The position numbers and the translations under genes are program-made. From an uncultured Coriobacteriaceae bacterium (GTDB lineage: Bacteria; Actinomycetota; Coriobacteriia; Coriobacteriales; Atopobiaceae): a stretch of DNA of 62,234 bases. The stretch lies in contig CADCPM010000032.1 in the NCBI GenBank assembly GCA_902803315.1, positions 1-62,234 on the forward strand. Direction: 5' to 3'. Below, one piece after another: positions 9,422 through 18,377 of the stretch. The notes below the pieces were generated by a model, which was not told the origin of the DNA, made no database searches, and was given only the letters and a program-made list of their open reading frames with translations. Each line of letters opens with the position of its first letter. Within the stretch, counting starts at the first letter, position 1.

Positions 9422-9492
9422 GAGAACCTTGCGATTGTGTGGGTATCCCTCTCATGGTTTCCTTCTTCAACCGATTTGTTACCTCGAAATAA

Positions 9493-9521
9493 GTGACAAT
9501 TTGCTAAGGTGAATTTATCGT
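9493..9521 (+). promoter_or_regulatory. Candidate sigma-70 type promoter for the lipoprotein gene
   Basis: GTGACA, a 17-base spacer and TATCGT lie 31 bases before the GTG start. The match is fair and made by eye only. Confidence 0.4.
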
Positions 9522-9552
9522 TAGCCTGGTCTGTCGAAAGATTGGAGTGGCA

Positions 9553-10071
9553 GTGAAGAACAAAGGCTTGCCTAAGAAGGTCGGAATCGCAATTGTCGCA
9601 GCCCTTATGATCGTAACGTGCGCTTGCGCGTGCGGAAAGAAGGGGGGCTCAAGCAGTGCCTCCTCCAGTAGCGCGAGTACCCAACAGTCCTCATCGGCCC
9701 AGTCGACAAAGAGTGAATCCTCGTCTTCGTCCGCAAAAGAGGAACCCAAGGAGAGCAGCTCGTCGAAGGAAGAGGCACCAGCCGAGAACACCAACAAGGT
9801 CGACGAGACGCTAATTCGCCCTGAATTCAAGGAGGCCATGGATAGCTACGAGGCGTTCTTTGACGAATACGTTGAGTTGATGCAGCAATATAAGAACGAC
9901 CCCACGAACGCCGAGCTTCTTACGCAGTATTCCGAAATGCTGTCTAAAGAAACAAAGATGCTCAAAGAGTTTGATGATTGGGAGAAGGACGACAGCATGA
10001 CGGATGCAGAGGCGGCATATTATCTTGAAGTGCATGCTCGCATCTATAAAAAGCTCGCTGAGGTTGCATAG
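9553..10071 (+). CDS. Ser-rich lipoprotein, DUF6591-like
   Basis: About 172 aa. A basic N-terminus and hydrophobic segment (VGIAIVAALMIVTCACACG) end in a lipobox-like cysteine. A Ser/Glu/Lys low-complexity linker (about 25-80) leads to a helical C-terminal domain containing FKEAMDSYEAFFDEYVELM, which resembles DUF6591 of Coriobacteriia and Clostridia. Function is unknown; the protein is expected on the outer face of the membrane. Start: GTG at 9553 is 5 bases after GGAG; GTG at 9547 is an alternative. Confidence 0.75.
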   Translation: MKNKGLPKKVGIAIVAALMIVTCACACGKKGGSSSASSSSASTQQSSSAQSTKSESSSSSAKEEPKESSSSKEEAPAENTNKVDETLIRPEFKEAMDSYEAFFDEYVELMQQYKNDPTNAELLTQYSEMLSKETKMLKEFDDWEKDDSMTDAEAAYYLEVHARIYKKLAEVA

Positions 10072-10108
10072 TACGCGGTCGGACGCAGTCAGGTGCCCAT
10101 AGGTAAAG

Positions 10109-10150
10109 GCGGCCCCAATGGCGGAATTGCGCATAGCCATTGGGGGCGTC
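10109..10150 (+). terminator. Hairpin after the lipoprotein gene
   Basis: GGCCCCAATGGC (10111-10122) pairs with GCCATTGGGGGC (10136-10147). It is well placed to end the lipoprotein transcript, although only a weak T-rich tail (TCTGCTT) follows. Confidence 0.5.
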
Positions 10151-10212
10151 TGCTTAAAAGAATCAGGCGGCATGCTTTGGAAGCCGCTTTGCTTTTCGAA
10201 GGAGGGATTGCG

Positions 10213-10629
10213 GTGCCCGTAACACTTGTTCCGCTCACATGCCCAGAATGCGGGGGCCAGTTGAGCGTTCCAGCGGATGCGAAGAGGTGCTTCTGTACGT
10301 ATTGCGGCACACAGATCGCAATCGACGACGGGTCGGTAACCGTGCATCTGCACAACCACGACGAGGCGGAGCTCAAGCGTGTGGAGCTTGAGCAAGAGCG
10401 GCTTGAGCAGGAGGAGCGAAAGCGAGCCGAGTTCGAGGAGTACCGCAAGCGGTGGCGCATTGCCTTGGTCGCCTACATTGCGCTGATCTTCATTTTTGCC
10501 ACACCCATGAATCTCATCAAAGAGAATGTTCCTGTCGTTTACGGTTTTGTGAGTACGGTGTTTGCCTTGTTCGTCCTTGTGGGCGGCATCGCGCTCTTTG
10601 TCTTCCGCCCCGGAAAGAAGAAGCGCTAA
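10213..10629 (+). CDS. Zinc-ribbon membrane protein
   Basis: The 138-aa protein has an N-terminal zinc ribbon (CPECG and CTYCG, about residues 10-28), a charged Glu/Arg coiled-coil-like segment (about 45-80) and two transmembrane helices (about 82-130). The GTG at 10213 lies 6 bases after GGAGGG and places the ribbon at the very N-terminus, so I prefer it to the longer frame from 10093. Function is unknown. Confidence 0.7.
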   Translation: MPVTLVPLTCPECGGQLSVPADAKRCFCTYCGTQIAIDDGSVTVHLHNHDEAELKRVELEQERLEQEERKRAEFEEYRKRWRIALVAYIALIFIFATPMNLIKENVPVVYGFVSTVFALFVLVGGIALFVFRPGKKKR

Positions 10630-10658
10630 ATCTAGTTTGGACAGCCATCCCAAAGAGG

Positions 10659-11492
10659 CTAGATAAGACCTAGCTGCTTGAAGGCGTTGAACAGACCATC
10701 CTCGTTTACGTCGTCGGTAATGTAGTCGGCCGCCTCCTTGATTTCGGGGCCCCCGTTGCCCATGGCAACGTTATACGCGCAGAGCTCGAACATGGACAGG
10801 TCGATCTTGGCATCGCCGAACGAAATGGTGTCGGCCTGACTTGCGCCCAAATGCTCCAACAAAACCTCGATGGCGTGCTTCTTGGTTATGCCCTTTGGAC
10901 CAAGGTCGCCAAAGAGTGCCTGCTCGTCCTTGCCGCCCCAGGTATTGCATTCCATGTCGGGGAACTCCACCTTGGAGTCCAGGTGGTCTTGGTAGCTGGA
11001 GAGGATGAAGCTCACCTTGTTCACGTCGTCGCGATACAGGTCGTCCGTGCGGGTCATGCCGTCTATAAAGGCCTGTCCGGCATTGGTGGCCTGCTCCTCG
11101 CTCGCGCCCTTTCCCATGGCGTACTTCTTCATGGTCTCCGGCGCTTGCTCAACAAACCAGCTGTTGATGTACATGCCGCTGTTGGCCTCAAGATAAAAGC
11201 CCAGGTGACGTTCGTTGCACCAGTCTACGATGTGCTTAACCTGCTCAACGCTAAGCGCCTGGTGCATAACGACCTGCCCCGCATCCTCCACGTATCCGCC
11301 GTTGGCACCAATCATGCCGTCGAGCTCGGGCAAATCGCGTTGCGCGATCTCGGCCTTGGAACAGCCAGTGCAGATGTACACCTTGTGACCGTTGGCGCGA
11401 GCCAACTCAACGGCCTTCGCCGCCGAATCCGGGCAGATGGCATCGTAGTCGATGAGGGTTCCGTCCACGTCCAAAAACACAATCTTGCTCAT
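10659..11492 (-). CDS. HAD-superfamily Cof-type phosphatase
   Basis: The 277-aa protein has motif I DVDGTLID (Asp8/Asp10) and a C-terminal motif IV SFGDAKIDLSMFE followed by AMGNGGPEIKEAA, typical of Cof/HAD-IIB sugar-phosphate phosphatases with a large C2 cap. The substrate is unknown. The ATG at 11492 is preceded by GGAAGG. It is convergent with the Zn-ribbon gene (29 bases apart) and divergent from the small membrane protein gene. Confidence 0.88.
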   Translation of the reverse strand: MSKIVFLDVDGTLIDYDAICPDSAAKAVELARANGHKVYICTGCSKAEIAQRDLPELDGMIGANGGYVEDAGQVVMHQALSVEQVKHIVDWCNERHLGFYLEANSGMYINSWFVEQAPETMKKYAMGKGASEEQATNAGQAFIDGMTRTDDLYRDDVNKVSFILSSYQDHLDSKVEFPDMECNTWGGKDEQALFGDLGPKGITKKHAIEVLLEHLGASQADTISFGDAKIDLSMFELCAYNVAMGNGGPEIKEAADYITDDVNEDGLFNAFKQLGLI

Positions 11493-11631
11493 AGGCTTCC
11501 TTCCCGTTTTGCGTGCTACCAAAGCGCTGTCCGATTGGATAAATGTGCGCCATCACTCAAAACACCATGCTAGCATGCCGTCAGCGCGCTATGATATGGT
11601 CTGTTTCCAATAATCGAGGAAAGGGGTGGCC

Positions 11632-11904
11632 ATGGCAAACAATGGCGGCGATTGGAACTCGTTCATGCAGTCAAAGCAAATGCAGACTATTCTTTATTCT
11701 ATCTGCGTGTTCTTCTGCTTGTTTTACGCCGTTGGCGGAATCATGGACCTTATGCATCCCGAGCGTTCGGCCGCCCTTATTGCCAACATGGGCGAGACGG
11801 GCTTCTATGCGATGACCATCATCCGCACCGTGGTACTCCTCATAACCGGTGTCGCGTTTGCGCGCATTGTGTACAAAAGGGCAAAGAGCGGCGACGAAGA
11901 GTAG
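11632..11904 (+). CDS. Small two-helix membrane protein
   Basis: The 90-aa protein has two predicted transmembrane segments (ILYSICVFFCLFYAVGG and MTIIRTVVLLITGVAFA) and a charged C-terminus. I do not recognise a family. The start is ATG at 11632 after AGGAAAGGGG; GTG at 11626 is in frame. The thymidine kinase gene follows within 8 bases, suggesting co-transcription. Confidence 0.7.
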   Translation: MANNGGDWNSFMQSKQMQTILYSICVFFCLFYAVGGIMDLMHPERSAALIANMGETGFYAMTIIRTVVLLITGVAFARIVYKRAKSGDEE

Positions 11905-11912
11905 GTTCCGAA

Positions 11913-12485
11913 ATGGCAAAGTTTTACTTTCGATACGGCTCCATGGGAAGCTCAAAGACGGCCAACGCGCTCATGGTGGCGTATAACTATGCCGAGAAGG
12001 GCCAGCGATCGCTTTTGGTAAAACCCGCCATAGACACGCGCGACGGCGCACACGTAATGGCGTCGAGAATTGGCTTGAGCCACCCGTGCATCCTGATGGA
12101 TGAGCTCATGGATATGCGTGATGACGATGTGCGCTCCTATGACTGCATTATTGTGGACGAGGCGCAGTTTTGCACCAAGGAACAGGTGGAGCGCCTTACG
12201 GACATTGCGGACGAATGCGATGTGCCCGTGATTGCCTATGGACTGCGTACCGACTTCAGACGCGACCTCTTTGAGGGCTCTCAATGGCTGTTGGCGTGGG
12301 CGGACGTCATCGAGGAAGTGAAGACGGTCTGCTGGTGCGGACGTGCCGCAACCTGCGTGGCACGCTTCGATGCCCATGGCAACATGGTCACCGAGGGAGG
12401 GCAGGTTATGCTGGGCTCCAATGACAAGTACGTAAGTGTGTGCAGGAAGCATCACAAGCTGGGGATGCTCGGTCTTAGCAGGTAG
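11913..12485 (+). CDS. tdk: Thymidine kinase
   Basis: This type II thymidine kinase phosphorylates thymidine with ATP in pyrimidine salvage. The 190 aa carry the P-loop GSMGSSKT (9-16), the Walker B/DEAQ motif IIVDEAQF, the lasso-type YGLRTDFR segment and structural zinc cysteines (CWCG, then a later C and CRKHH). Length matches the family. Confidence 0.96.
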   Translation: MAKFYFRYGSMGSSKTANALMVAYNYAEKGQRSLLVKPAIDTRDGAHVMASRIGLSHPCILMDELMDMRDDDVRSYDCIIVDEAQFCTKEQVERLTDIADECDVPVIAYGLRTDFRRDLFEGSQWLLAWADVIEEVKTVCWCGRAATCVARFDAHGNMVTEGGQVMLGSNDKYVSVCRKHHKLGMLGLSR

Positions 12486-12487
12486 GG

Positions 12488-12530
12488 ATGGCATCAGGCG
12501 ATGGGGAGTATCCCCTTTGCCTGGCGTCAT
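12488..12530. terminator. Bidirectional hairpin between tdk and the MATE gene
   Basis: Imperfect 20-bp arms (12488-12507 and 12511-12530) meet at GGGGAGTATCCCC. It sits between the two convergent genes and overlaps the last codons of the MATE gene. There is no clear T-tract. Confidence 0.55.
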
Positions 12531-13924
12531 GGACGAGAAGCGTTTTCGGCGGCAACGAGCTCGCGCATCATACCCACAGCCATGGGAATCGCTATGAGCG
12601 TGGTGATAATGTCCGTTACCGGCTGGGCTATCTGAACGCCAAGCATGCCCAAGAGCCGTGGGAGCACGAGTACAACGGGTCCAAGCACGAGCCCGAGCCT
12701 GCAGGCGCCCATAAAGGTTGCGCGCCACATCTTTCCGCTGGTCTGCAAAAGGAAGTTCGTTGCCATGGCCAAACCGGTAAAGGGCATGGTAATGCTTTGA
12801 AGACGCAGGGTAAGGGTACCGAATGCCACCACGTCCGGATCGTCTCGAAACAACGCGATGAGCTGCGGCGCAAACACGAAGGTAATGACTCCGATGGCCG
12901 CCACGCTTACGAAGGACGCCTTGACGGCGGTGAAGAACGCCTCCCGAATGCGGTCATAGCGCTTGGCGCCAAGGTTGTAGCCAGTGATGGGCTGGAACCC
13001 TTGGCCAACGCCAATTTGGAAGAAGTTGGCCACGCTGGTGATGCGCTGCACCACGGCAATGCTGGCAATGGCGGCGTCGCCAAACGGAGCGGCTGCGTTG
13101 TTGAGAAGGGATGTCGCAACGCCAAACATAATCTGGCGGACGAAGGACGGCACGCCTCCGTTGTTTATCTCGCGCAGCATGGTGAGGTCGGGCACGCGCA
13201 CATAGCGAAGGCCCAGCTTGGTAATGCCAGCCTTCTTCATCTCGAAGAGTAACAAGAAGAAGCTGACGGCCTCGCTCAGCACCGTGGCGAGTGCGCTTCC
13301 CGCAATGCCTAGACCGAGCGGAAAGATGAACAGCGGCGTGAGGATGGTGTTCAGCAGTGCGCCGGCAACCATGCAGAGCATGGAGTAGAACGACTCGCCT
13401 TGAAAGCGCAGCTGCATGTTCATGAGGAATCCGCTCCCAATAAAGGGCGCCCCAAGCAGGAGGATGCTTATGTAGGTGCGCGCATAGGGCAAGATGGTGG
13501 GGGTGGCTCCGCCTAGGTAGCAGAGTTGGTCCAAGAACAAGTGCCCAATTACCGCAATCAGCGTCCCCAAGACGACGGTTCCCGCGATGCCGGTGTTCAC
13601 GAACTCGCTTGCGCGCTCGGTGTCGCCGGCTCCCAGGCAGCGACTCATCTGTATGCCGGTTCCCTGCGCGAGATAGAAGGCCATGGACTGAATGATGACG
13701 GAGGTCACTATGGAAACGCCTACGGCGGCACTCGCGCTGGTGGAACCCATCTGCCCCACAAAGAACGCGTCGGCAAGGTTGTACAGCGTGGTTACCACGT
13801 TCGCAAAAATGGAGGGAATCGCGAGAGAGAACATCAGCGGCGCAATCGGCCTCTCCAACATCTCGTGGCGCTTTTCCTCGGGCGTCTGTTCCTTGGGAGC
13901 TATGAGTGATACGAGTGATTTCAT
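12527..13924 (-). CDS. MATE family multidrug/metabolite exporter
   Basis: The 465-aa integral membrane protein has about twelve hydrophobic segments. It begins with the MATE-typical PIAPLMFSLAIPSIFANVVT and NLADAFFVGQMG, and the second half starts near VPSFVRQIMFGVATSLLNN. It is expected to extrude cationic compounds using Na+ or H+ gradients; the substrate is unknown. It stands alone; palindrome P1-D and then hypB lie upstream in divergent orientation. Confidence 0.92.
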   Translation of the reverse strand: MKSLVSLIAPKEQTPEEKRHEMLERPIAPLMFSLAIPSIFANVVTTLYNLADAFFVGQMGSTSASAAVGVSIVTSVIIQSMAFYLAQGTGIQMSRCLGAGDTERASEFVNTGIAGTVVLGTLIAVIGHLFLDQLCYLGGATPTILPYARTYISILLLGAPFIGSGFLMNMQLRFQGESFYSMLCMVAGALLNTILTPLFIFPLGLGIAGSALATVLSEAVSFFLLLFEMKKAGITKLGLRYVRVPDLTMLREINNGGVPSFVRQIMFGVATSLLNNAAAPFGDAAIASIAVVQRITSVANFFQIGVGQGFQPITGYNLGAKRYDRIREAFFTAVKASFVSVAAIGVITFVFAPQLIALFRDDPDVVAFGTLTLRLQSITMPFTGLAMATNFLLQTSGKMWRATFMGACRLGLVLGPVVLVLPRLLGMLGVQIAQPVTDIITTLIAIPMAVGMMRELVAAENASRP

Positions 13925-14007
13925 GTGTCCATAATATTCTTAGCGAGGCAAAGAATAAAGGGCTTATGTTTTTGCGTGGATGCGTCGCGAGGTGCCATTC
14001 GCCTCCG

Positions 14008-14095
14008 CACCTACGCCGTCATGCAAGCGGCGACTCACGAAGTGAGCGAGCGAAGCGGGTGCGGAGCCGCGTGCGGGGGCGGGGCGTGGGCATTG
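14008..14095. repeat. Palindromic repeat P1, copy D (degenerate arms)
   Basis: A plus-orientation P1 core (CGACTCACGAAGTGAGCGAG, 14030-14049, then CGAAGCGGG) has only partly complementary arms (CCTCCGCACCTACGCC against GGGGCGGGGCGTGG). It lies in the divergent gap between the MATE gene and hypB. Confidence 0.75.
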
Positions 14096-14174
14096 CTTGG
14101 GTAACGGTAGGCCTGGGCGCGTTTTAGCATGCTTTCCTGTATAGTTGAAGAGATAGTTAGGAAGGGGTGCGCCA

Positions 14175-14843
14175 TTGGATGCCATAAAGGTAATTCAGGT
14201 AAAAGAGGACGTGCGTGCAAACAACGACCGGGCTGCGGATGCGCTGCGCGAGCGTTTGCGTGATGCGGGTACGTTGCTCATCAATCTTATGAGCTCACCT
14301 GGCTCTGGCAAGACTACGCTTTTGTCTGCCACGCTCGACCGCCTGTCATATGAGCTGAGCATAGGCGTTATGGAGGCGGACGTCGACTCCGACGTGGACG
14401 CTCACACCGTGGCATCGCACGGTGCGCGGGCAATTCAGCTGCATACGGGCGGCATGTGCCACCTGGATGCCGCCATGACGGAGCAGGGCCTGCGCAACAT
14501 GGGCATCGAGGGCCTTGACCTCGTGTTCTTGGAGAACGTGGGCAATCTCATCTGTCCTGCGGAGTTCGATACGGGTGCGGGAGCCAAGGTGATGATCTTG
14601 TCTGCACCCGAAGGCCACGACAAGCCGCTCAAGTATCCCCTTATGTTTGAGGTGAGCGACCTTGTGATCGTGTCCAAGATGGACGTGGCGCCATACTTTG
14701 ACTTCGACCTAGAGGAGCTGCAGAAAAACGTACGCATGCGCAACCCAAACGCTACCATCCTGCCGCTTTCGGCCAAGACGGGCGAGGGCATGGACGCATG
14801 GTGTGACTGGCTGCGCAAAGCAGTAAAAGAGTGGAAGGTGTAG
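14175..14843 (+). CDS. hypB: Hydrogenase maturation GTPase HypB
   Basis: HypB delivers Ni2+ to [NiFe]-hydrogenase precursors with HypA, using GTP. The 222-aa protein has the G1 loop SSPGSGKTTL (about 40-49), the switch/metal segment EADVDSDVDAH and ENVGNLICPAEFD. Neither an N-terminal histidine-rich stretch nor the CxxCGC nickel site of E. coli is present. The start is probably TTG at 14175 after GGAAGGGG; the nearby ATG is out of frame. It leads an apparent operon with the large oxidoreductase and hypA. Confidence 0.95.
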   Translation: MDAIKVIQVKEDVRANNDRAADALRERLRDAGTLLINLMSSPGSGKTTLLSATLDRLSYELSIGVMEADVDSDVDAHTVASHGARAIQLHTGGMCHLDAAMTEQGLRNMGIEGLDLVFLENVGNLICPAEFDTGAGAKVMILSAPEGHDKPLKYPLMFEVSDLVIVSKMDVAPYFDFDLEELQKNVRMRNPNATILPLSAKTGEGMDAWCDWLRKAVKEWKV

Positions 14844-14940
14844 GAATCCTCGATCGTCCAACGAAACATTGGGGGGCATTGTTTGGGATGGGGACCCACG
14901 GCCCCTTGTTGGAGATATCCAACAGATAAGGAGAGAGAAC

Positions 14941-17931
14941 ATGGCAGTGAACGACCGAACGAACGGCGCCAAAACGGGCCGGCCGCAGCGCGATTACGGC
15001 GGCGCAAGCGTAGAGGAGCGCGCGGAGGTTATGCGCGCACAGCTCACGGACGAGGAGATTGCGGAGCGCAACGTGATTCCCACGACCAACACGGGGGGAG
15101 AAGAGCTGCGCATTATTGCGGACGAGTACTTTAGCGAGAACGACACCGCCACGCATTGGAAGCCTGCAACGCCTGACGAGGCACCTAAGCAGGAAGAGTT
15201 TAAGCCAGGCGTGCTGCGCGAGGGAAAGAAGATCACCGACCGCATTCCCGTAAAGCTCGGCATGGAAAAGCTCGATGCAGCCAAGCCCGACTATTGGGGC
15301 CTTGCGAGCGTTATGACCGAGGAGGAGGCCGCGCTAACCAAGCACATGAAGGTGCGTAAGCCCGAAACGCTTGCGCAGGTTGCAGCGGGCGCCGGAGTAA
15401 CCGAGGACGAGGCTCAGCGCATACTGGACGACCTTTGCATTAAGGGCATCATCGAGTACAACTGGGAGAATCTCGACGGGAAAAACCCCAACGAAGAAAA
15501 GCGCTACGTGCTTCCCATGTTCGTTCCGGGCTCTGCCGAGTTTACGGTTATGAGCCAAAAGCAGATGGAGGAGCATCCCGAAATCGGCACGTTCTTCGAG
15601 CGCATGACCTTCCTGCCGCTCACCGTCGCCACCAAGCTGGTGCCTCCCGGAGGCGCGGGCATTGGCATGCACGTAATTCCGGTTGAGCACGCCATCAAGC
15701 AAGAGAGCGTTACGGCCTCCGTTGAGCACCTGAGCCACTGGCTCAAAAAGTACGACCGCTACGCTGCCGGTTCGTGCAGTTGTGCCGTTGCCGAGCGCGC
15801 CCGTGGCGACAACGGTGGTCGCGATCCGCAAAACTGGTGCATTGGCGTGGGTGACATGGCCGACTACCTGCAAGAGACGGGCAAGGGCCACTACATTACC
15901 TACGACGAGGTCATCGATATCCTGCTGCTTGCCGAGAAGAACGGCTACGTGCACCAGATCACCAACATCGACGGCGAGGAGAAGATCTTTGCCATTTGCA
16001 ACTGCGACGTGAGCGTGTGCTATGCGCTGCGCACTTCTCAGCTGTTCAACACACCCAACATGAGTGCCAGCGCTTATCGCGCGCACGTGGACGAAGAGAA
16101 GTGCGTCGCTTGCGCTGGTTGCGTTGAGGTGTGCCCGGCCGGAGCCGTACAGCTCGGCCAAAAGATCCCCACCACCTCCGGTCGAGTTGAGTATCCCAAG
16201 CAGCCGCTTCCCGATGCGCGCAACTGGGGCGAGGACGATTGGGATCCCGACTACAAAAACAACAACCGCATCGAGTGCCACGAGACCGGCACCGCACCGT
16301 GCAAGGTAGCTTGCCCGGCGCATGTTTCGGTCCAGGGCTATTTGCGCATGGCGGCGCAGGGTCGCTATCGTGAGGCGCTTGAGCTCATCAAGAAGGAGAA
16401 TCCCTTCCCGGCGGTGTGCGGGCGCGTGTGCAACAAGCGCTGCGAGGCCGCCTGCACGCGTGGCACGGTGGACGAGGCCGTGGCCATCGACGACGTAAAG
16501 AAGTTCGTGGCCCAAAAGGACCTCGAGGCCGAGCATCGCTTTGTGCCCGAGCCCGTAATTCCCTCCACCCGTGGTCGCTTGCTCGAGAAGATTGCCATCA
16601 TTGGCGCTGGCCCTGCGGGCCTTTCGGCTGCCTATTATTTGGCGAATATGGGCTACAACCCCGTGGTGTTCGAGAAGAACGCACGTCCCGGCGGCATGAT
16701 GACCTATGGCATTCCCAGCTATAAGCTGCAAAAGGATGTTGTGGATGCCGAGATCGACATCATGCGCGAGATGGGCGTTCAGATTCGCTGTGGCGTTGAG
16801 GTGGGCAAAGACATTACACTCGACGAGCTGCGCAATCAGGGCTTCATGGCATTCTATGTTGCCATCGGCTGCCAGGGCGGTAGGCGCGCGGGCGTGCCCG
16901 GCGAGGATGCCAAGGGTGTGTCTACGGCCGTCAACTTCCTGCGTACGGCGTTGGAGGATCCCGACCACGAGGTCAAGGGAGACACGGTGGTTGTTGGTGG
17001 CGGAAACGTTGCCATCGATGCGGCGCGCGTGAGTGTGCGCTGCGGTTCCAACAAGGTCACCATGGTGAGCTTGGAGCAGCGCGATCAGATGCCTGCCCTT
17101 CCGCACGAGATTGCCGAGGCAGAGGAGGATGGGGTCAGCATCCTCAATGGTTGGGGTCCCGCTTCCGTGGAAACCGACAAAGACGGCAAGGTATGCGGCA
17201 TTACCTTCAAGCGCTGCACGCGCGTGTTCAACGACGAGGGCAAGTTCGCACCGGAATACGATGAGAGCGAGACCACGCTCATCCCGTGCGAAAACGTGGT
17301 TCTCTCCATTGGCCAGAGCATCGAGTGGGGCAACCTGCTCGACGGATCTGCCATCGAGGTTGGTCCTGGCGGACGTGTGGCGGCAGACCCCAAGACCTAC
17401 CAGACCGTCCAAGAGGACGTGTTTATTGGTGGCGACGTCTACACTGGCCCGCGCTTTGTGATCGATGCCATCGCCGCCGGTCACGAGGCTGCCATCAGCC
17501 TGCATCGCTTTGTGCAAAAGGGATCGTCGCTCACGCTGTCACGCAACCAGCGCTACTACGTGGAGCTCAACAAAGACGAGATCGCGCTCAATCCCAATGG
17601 TTACGACCATGCGGGTCGCGAGATTCCGCCGTGCGAGCGCGTGGAAAAGATTCTGCACAACTGGGATGACCCGAACCTTACCTTTACCGAGGAGCAGATT
17701 CGTACCGAGACGGCACGTTGCCTTAAGTGCGGTGCCTCGATTGTGGACGCCAACAAGTGCATCGGCTGTGGCCTGTGCACAACGCGCTGCGAGTTCGACG
17801 CCATCCACCTCAAGCGTGACGTACCCGAGGCCAGCCGCATGTGGCGAAGCGAGGACAAGGTCAAAGCCGTCCTTCCTTACGCCGCTTCGCGTGGGGTGAA
17901 GATTATCAAGGGTAAGTTCTCCCGCAAGTAA
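14941..17931 (+). CDS. Large FAD/NAD(P)H oxidoreductase with multiple Fe-S domains (GltD-like)
   Basis: 996 aa. Order of parts: a unique N-terminus; a winged-helix-like segment (about 115-165, TLAQVAAGAGVTEDEAQRIL); a Cys-rich ferredoxin-associated domain (CSC, CIGVG, CNCDVSVC); one 4Fe-4S cluster motif (CVACAGCVEVCP, from about 388); a GltD-type N-terminal Fe-S domain (CKVACPAHVSVQGYL and CGRVCNKRCEAAC); FAD-binding IGAGPAGLSAAYYL (about 550); NAD(P)-binding VVGGGNVAIDAARV (about 683); and a C-terminal CLKCG plus CIGCGLCTTRCEF. It resembles the NADPH-oxidising subunit of glutamate synthase and electron-bifurcating complexes, but no gltB is adjacent. Lying between hypB and hypA, it may serve hydrogenase electron transfer; that is inference. 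The ATG at 14941 follows AAGGAGAGAG. Confidence 0.88.
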   Translation: MAVNDRTNGAKTGRPQRDYGGASVEERAEVMRAQLTDEEIAERNVIPTTNTGGEELRIIADEYFSENDTATHWKPATPDEAPKQEEFKPGVLREGKKITDRIPVKLGMEKLDAAKPDYWGLASVMTEEEAALTKHMKVRKPETLAQVAAGAGVTEDEAQRILDDLCIKGIIEYNWENLDGKNPNEEKRYVLPMFVPGSAEFTVMSQKQMEEHPEIGTFFERMTFLPLTVATKLVPPGGAGIGMHVIPVEHAIKQESVTASVEHLSHWLKKYDRYAAGSCSCAVAERARGDNGGRDPQNWCIGVGDMADYLQETGKGHYITYDEVIDILLLAEKNGYVHQITNIDGEEKIFAICNCDVSVCYALRTSQLFNTPNMSASAYRAHVDEEKCVACAGCVEVCPAGAVQLGQKIPTTSGRVEYPKQPLPDARNWGEDDWDPDYKNNNRIECHETGTAPCKVACPAHVSVQGYLRMAAQGRYREALELIKKENPFPAVCGRVCNKRCEAACTRGTVDEAVAIDDVKKFVAQKDLEAEHRFVPEPVIPSTRGRLLEKIAIIGAGPAGLSAAYYLANMGYNPVVFEKNARPGGMMTYGIPSYKLQKDVVDAEIDIMREMGVQIRCGVEVGKDITLDELRNQGFMAFYVAIGCQGGRRAGVPGEDAKGVSTAVNFLRTALEDPDHEVKGDTVVVGGGNVAIDAARVSVRCGSNKVTMVSLEQRDQMPALPHEIAEAEEDGVSILNGWGPASVETDKDGKVCGITFKRCTRVFNDEGKFAPEYDESETTLIPCENVVLSIGQSIEWGNLLDGSAIEVGPGGRVAADPKTYQTVQEDVFIGGDVYTGPRFVIDAIAAGHEAAISLHRFVQKGSSLTLSRNQRYYVELNKDEIALNPNGYDHAGREIPPCERVEKILHNWDDPNLTFTEEQIRTETARCLKCGASIVDANKCIGCGLCTTRCEFDAIHLKRDVPEASRMWRSEDKVKAVLPYAASRGVKIIKGKFSRK

Positions 17932-17954
17932 CGACCGATAAGAGTCAAGGCCAG

Positions 17955-17994
17955 ACTTAGGGACTGTCCCCAGACTTGGGGACTGTCCCTAAGT
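17955..17994. repeat. Palindromic repeat P2, copy 2
   Basis: The arms ACTTAGGGACTGTCCCCA and TGGGGACTGTCCCTAAGT are complementary except at the central T of each GGGACTGTCCC, around a GACT loop. It sits 27 bases before the hypA start, inside the presumed hypB operon. Confidence 0.88.
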
Positions 17995-18021
17995 TTGTCG
18001 CCCTTTCAAAAGGTGGCCAAG

Positions 18022-18366
18022 GTGCACGAGCTGGGCATTGTGTTTCATATGATCGATACGCTCCAAGAGATTGCCGCGCAAAACGAGCTCACGGCAATCT
18101 CCAAGGTCAACCTGCGCCTGGGAGAGGTCTCGGGCGTGCTTCCCGACTACCTCGTCGATTGTTGGGATTGGGCAAAGAAGCGCACTGACGTGCTGCAGGA
18201 GGCGGTACTTGAAGTCGAGCAGGTTGATGCCGTGACGGTGTGCAACGATTGTGGGAAGACCTACCCCACGGTGCCGCAGGGAAAGACCTGCCCCCATTGC
18301 CAGAGTCCGAACACCGTATTGCTTCACGGACTCGAGATAGAGATTGACACCATAGAAGGTTGCTAA
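18022..18366 (+). CDS. hypA: Hydrogenase nickel-insertion protein HypA
   Basis: The 114-aa protein starts MHELG, so His2/Glu3 form the N-terminal Ni site. Zinc ligands are Cys74, Cys77, Cys90 and Cys93 (CNDCG and CPHCQ). I chose GTG at 18022, 5 bases after AAAAGGTGG, because HypA needs Met-His at its N-terminus; a frame from 17995 would add an extension that buries this site. It works with HypB. Structural hydrogenase genes are not in the window. Confidence 0.95.
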   Translation: MHELGIVFHMIDTLQEIAAQNELTAISKVNLRLGEVSGVLPDYLVDCWDWAKKRTDVLQEAVLEVEQVDAVTVCNDCGKTYPTVPQGKTCPHCQSPNTVLLHGLEIEIDTIEGC

Positions 18367-18377
18367 TCGCCCAAGCG

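Noticed and set aside
14868..14940. Upstream in-frame start of the large oxidoreductase
   Set aside because: No ribosome site before it, whereas ATG at 14941 follows AAGGAGAGAG.
15334..17517. 727-codon open frame antisense to the large oxidoreductase gene
   Set aside because: It mirrors the codon structure of a well-supported Fe-S flavoprotein, has no ribosome site and encodes a His/Ala/Leu-rich sequence typical of antisense shadows.
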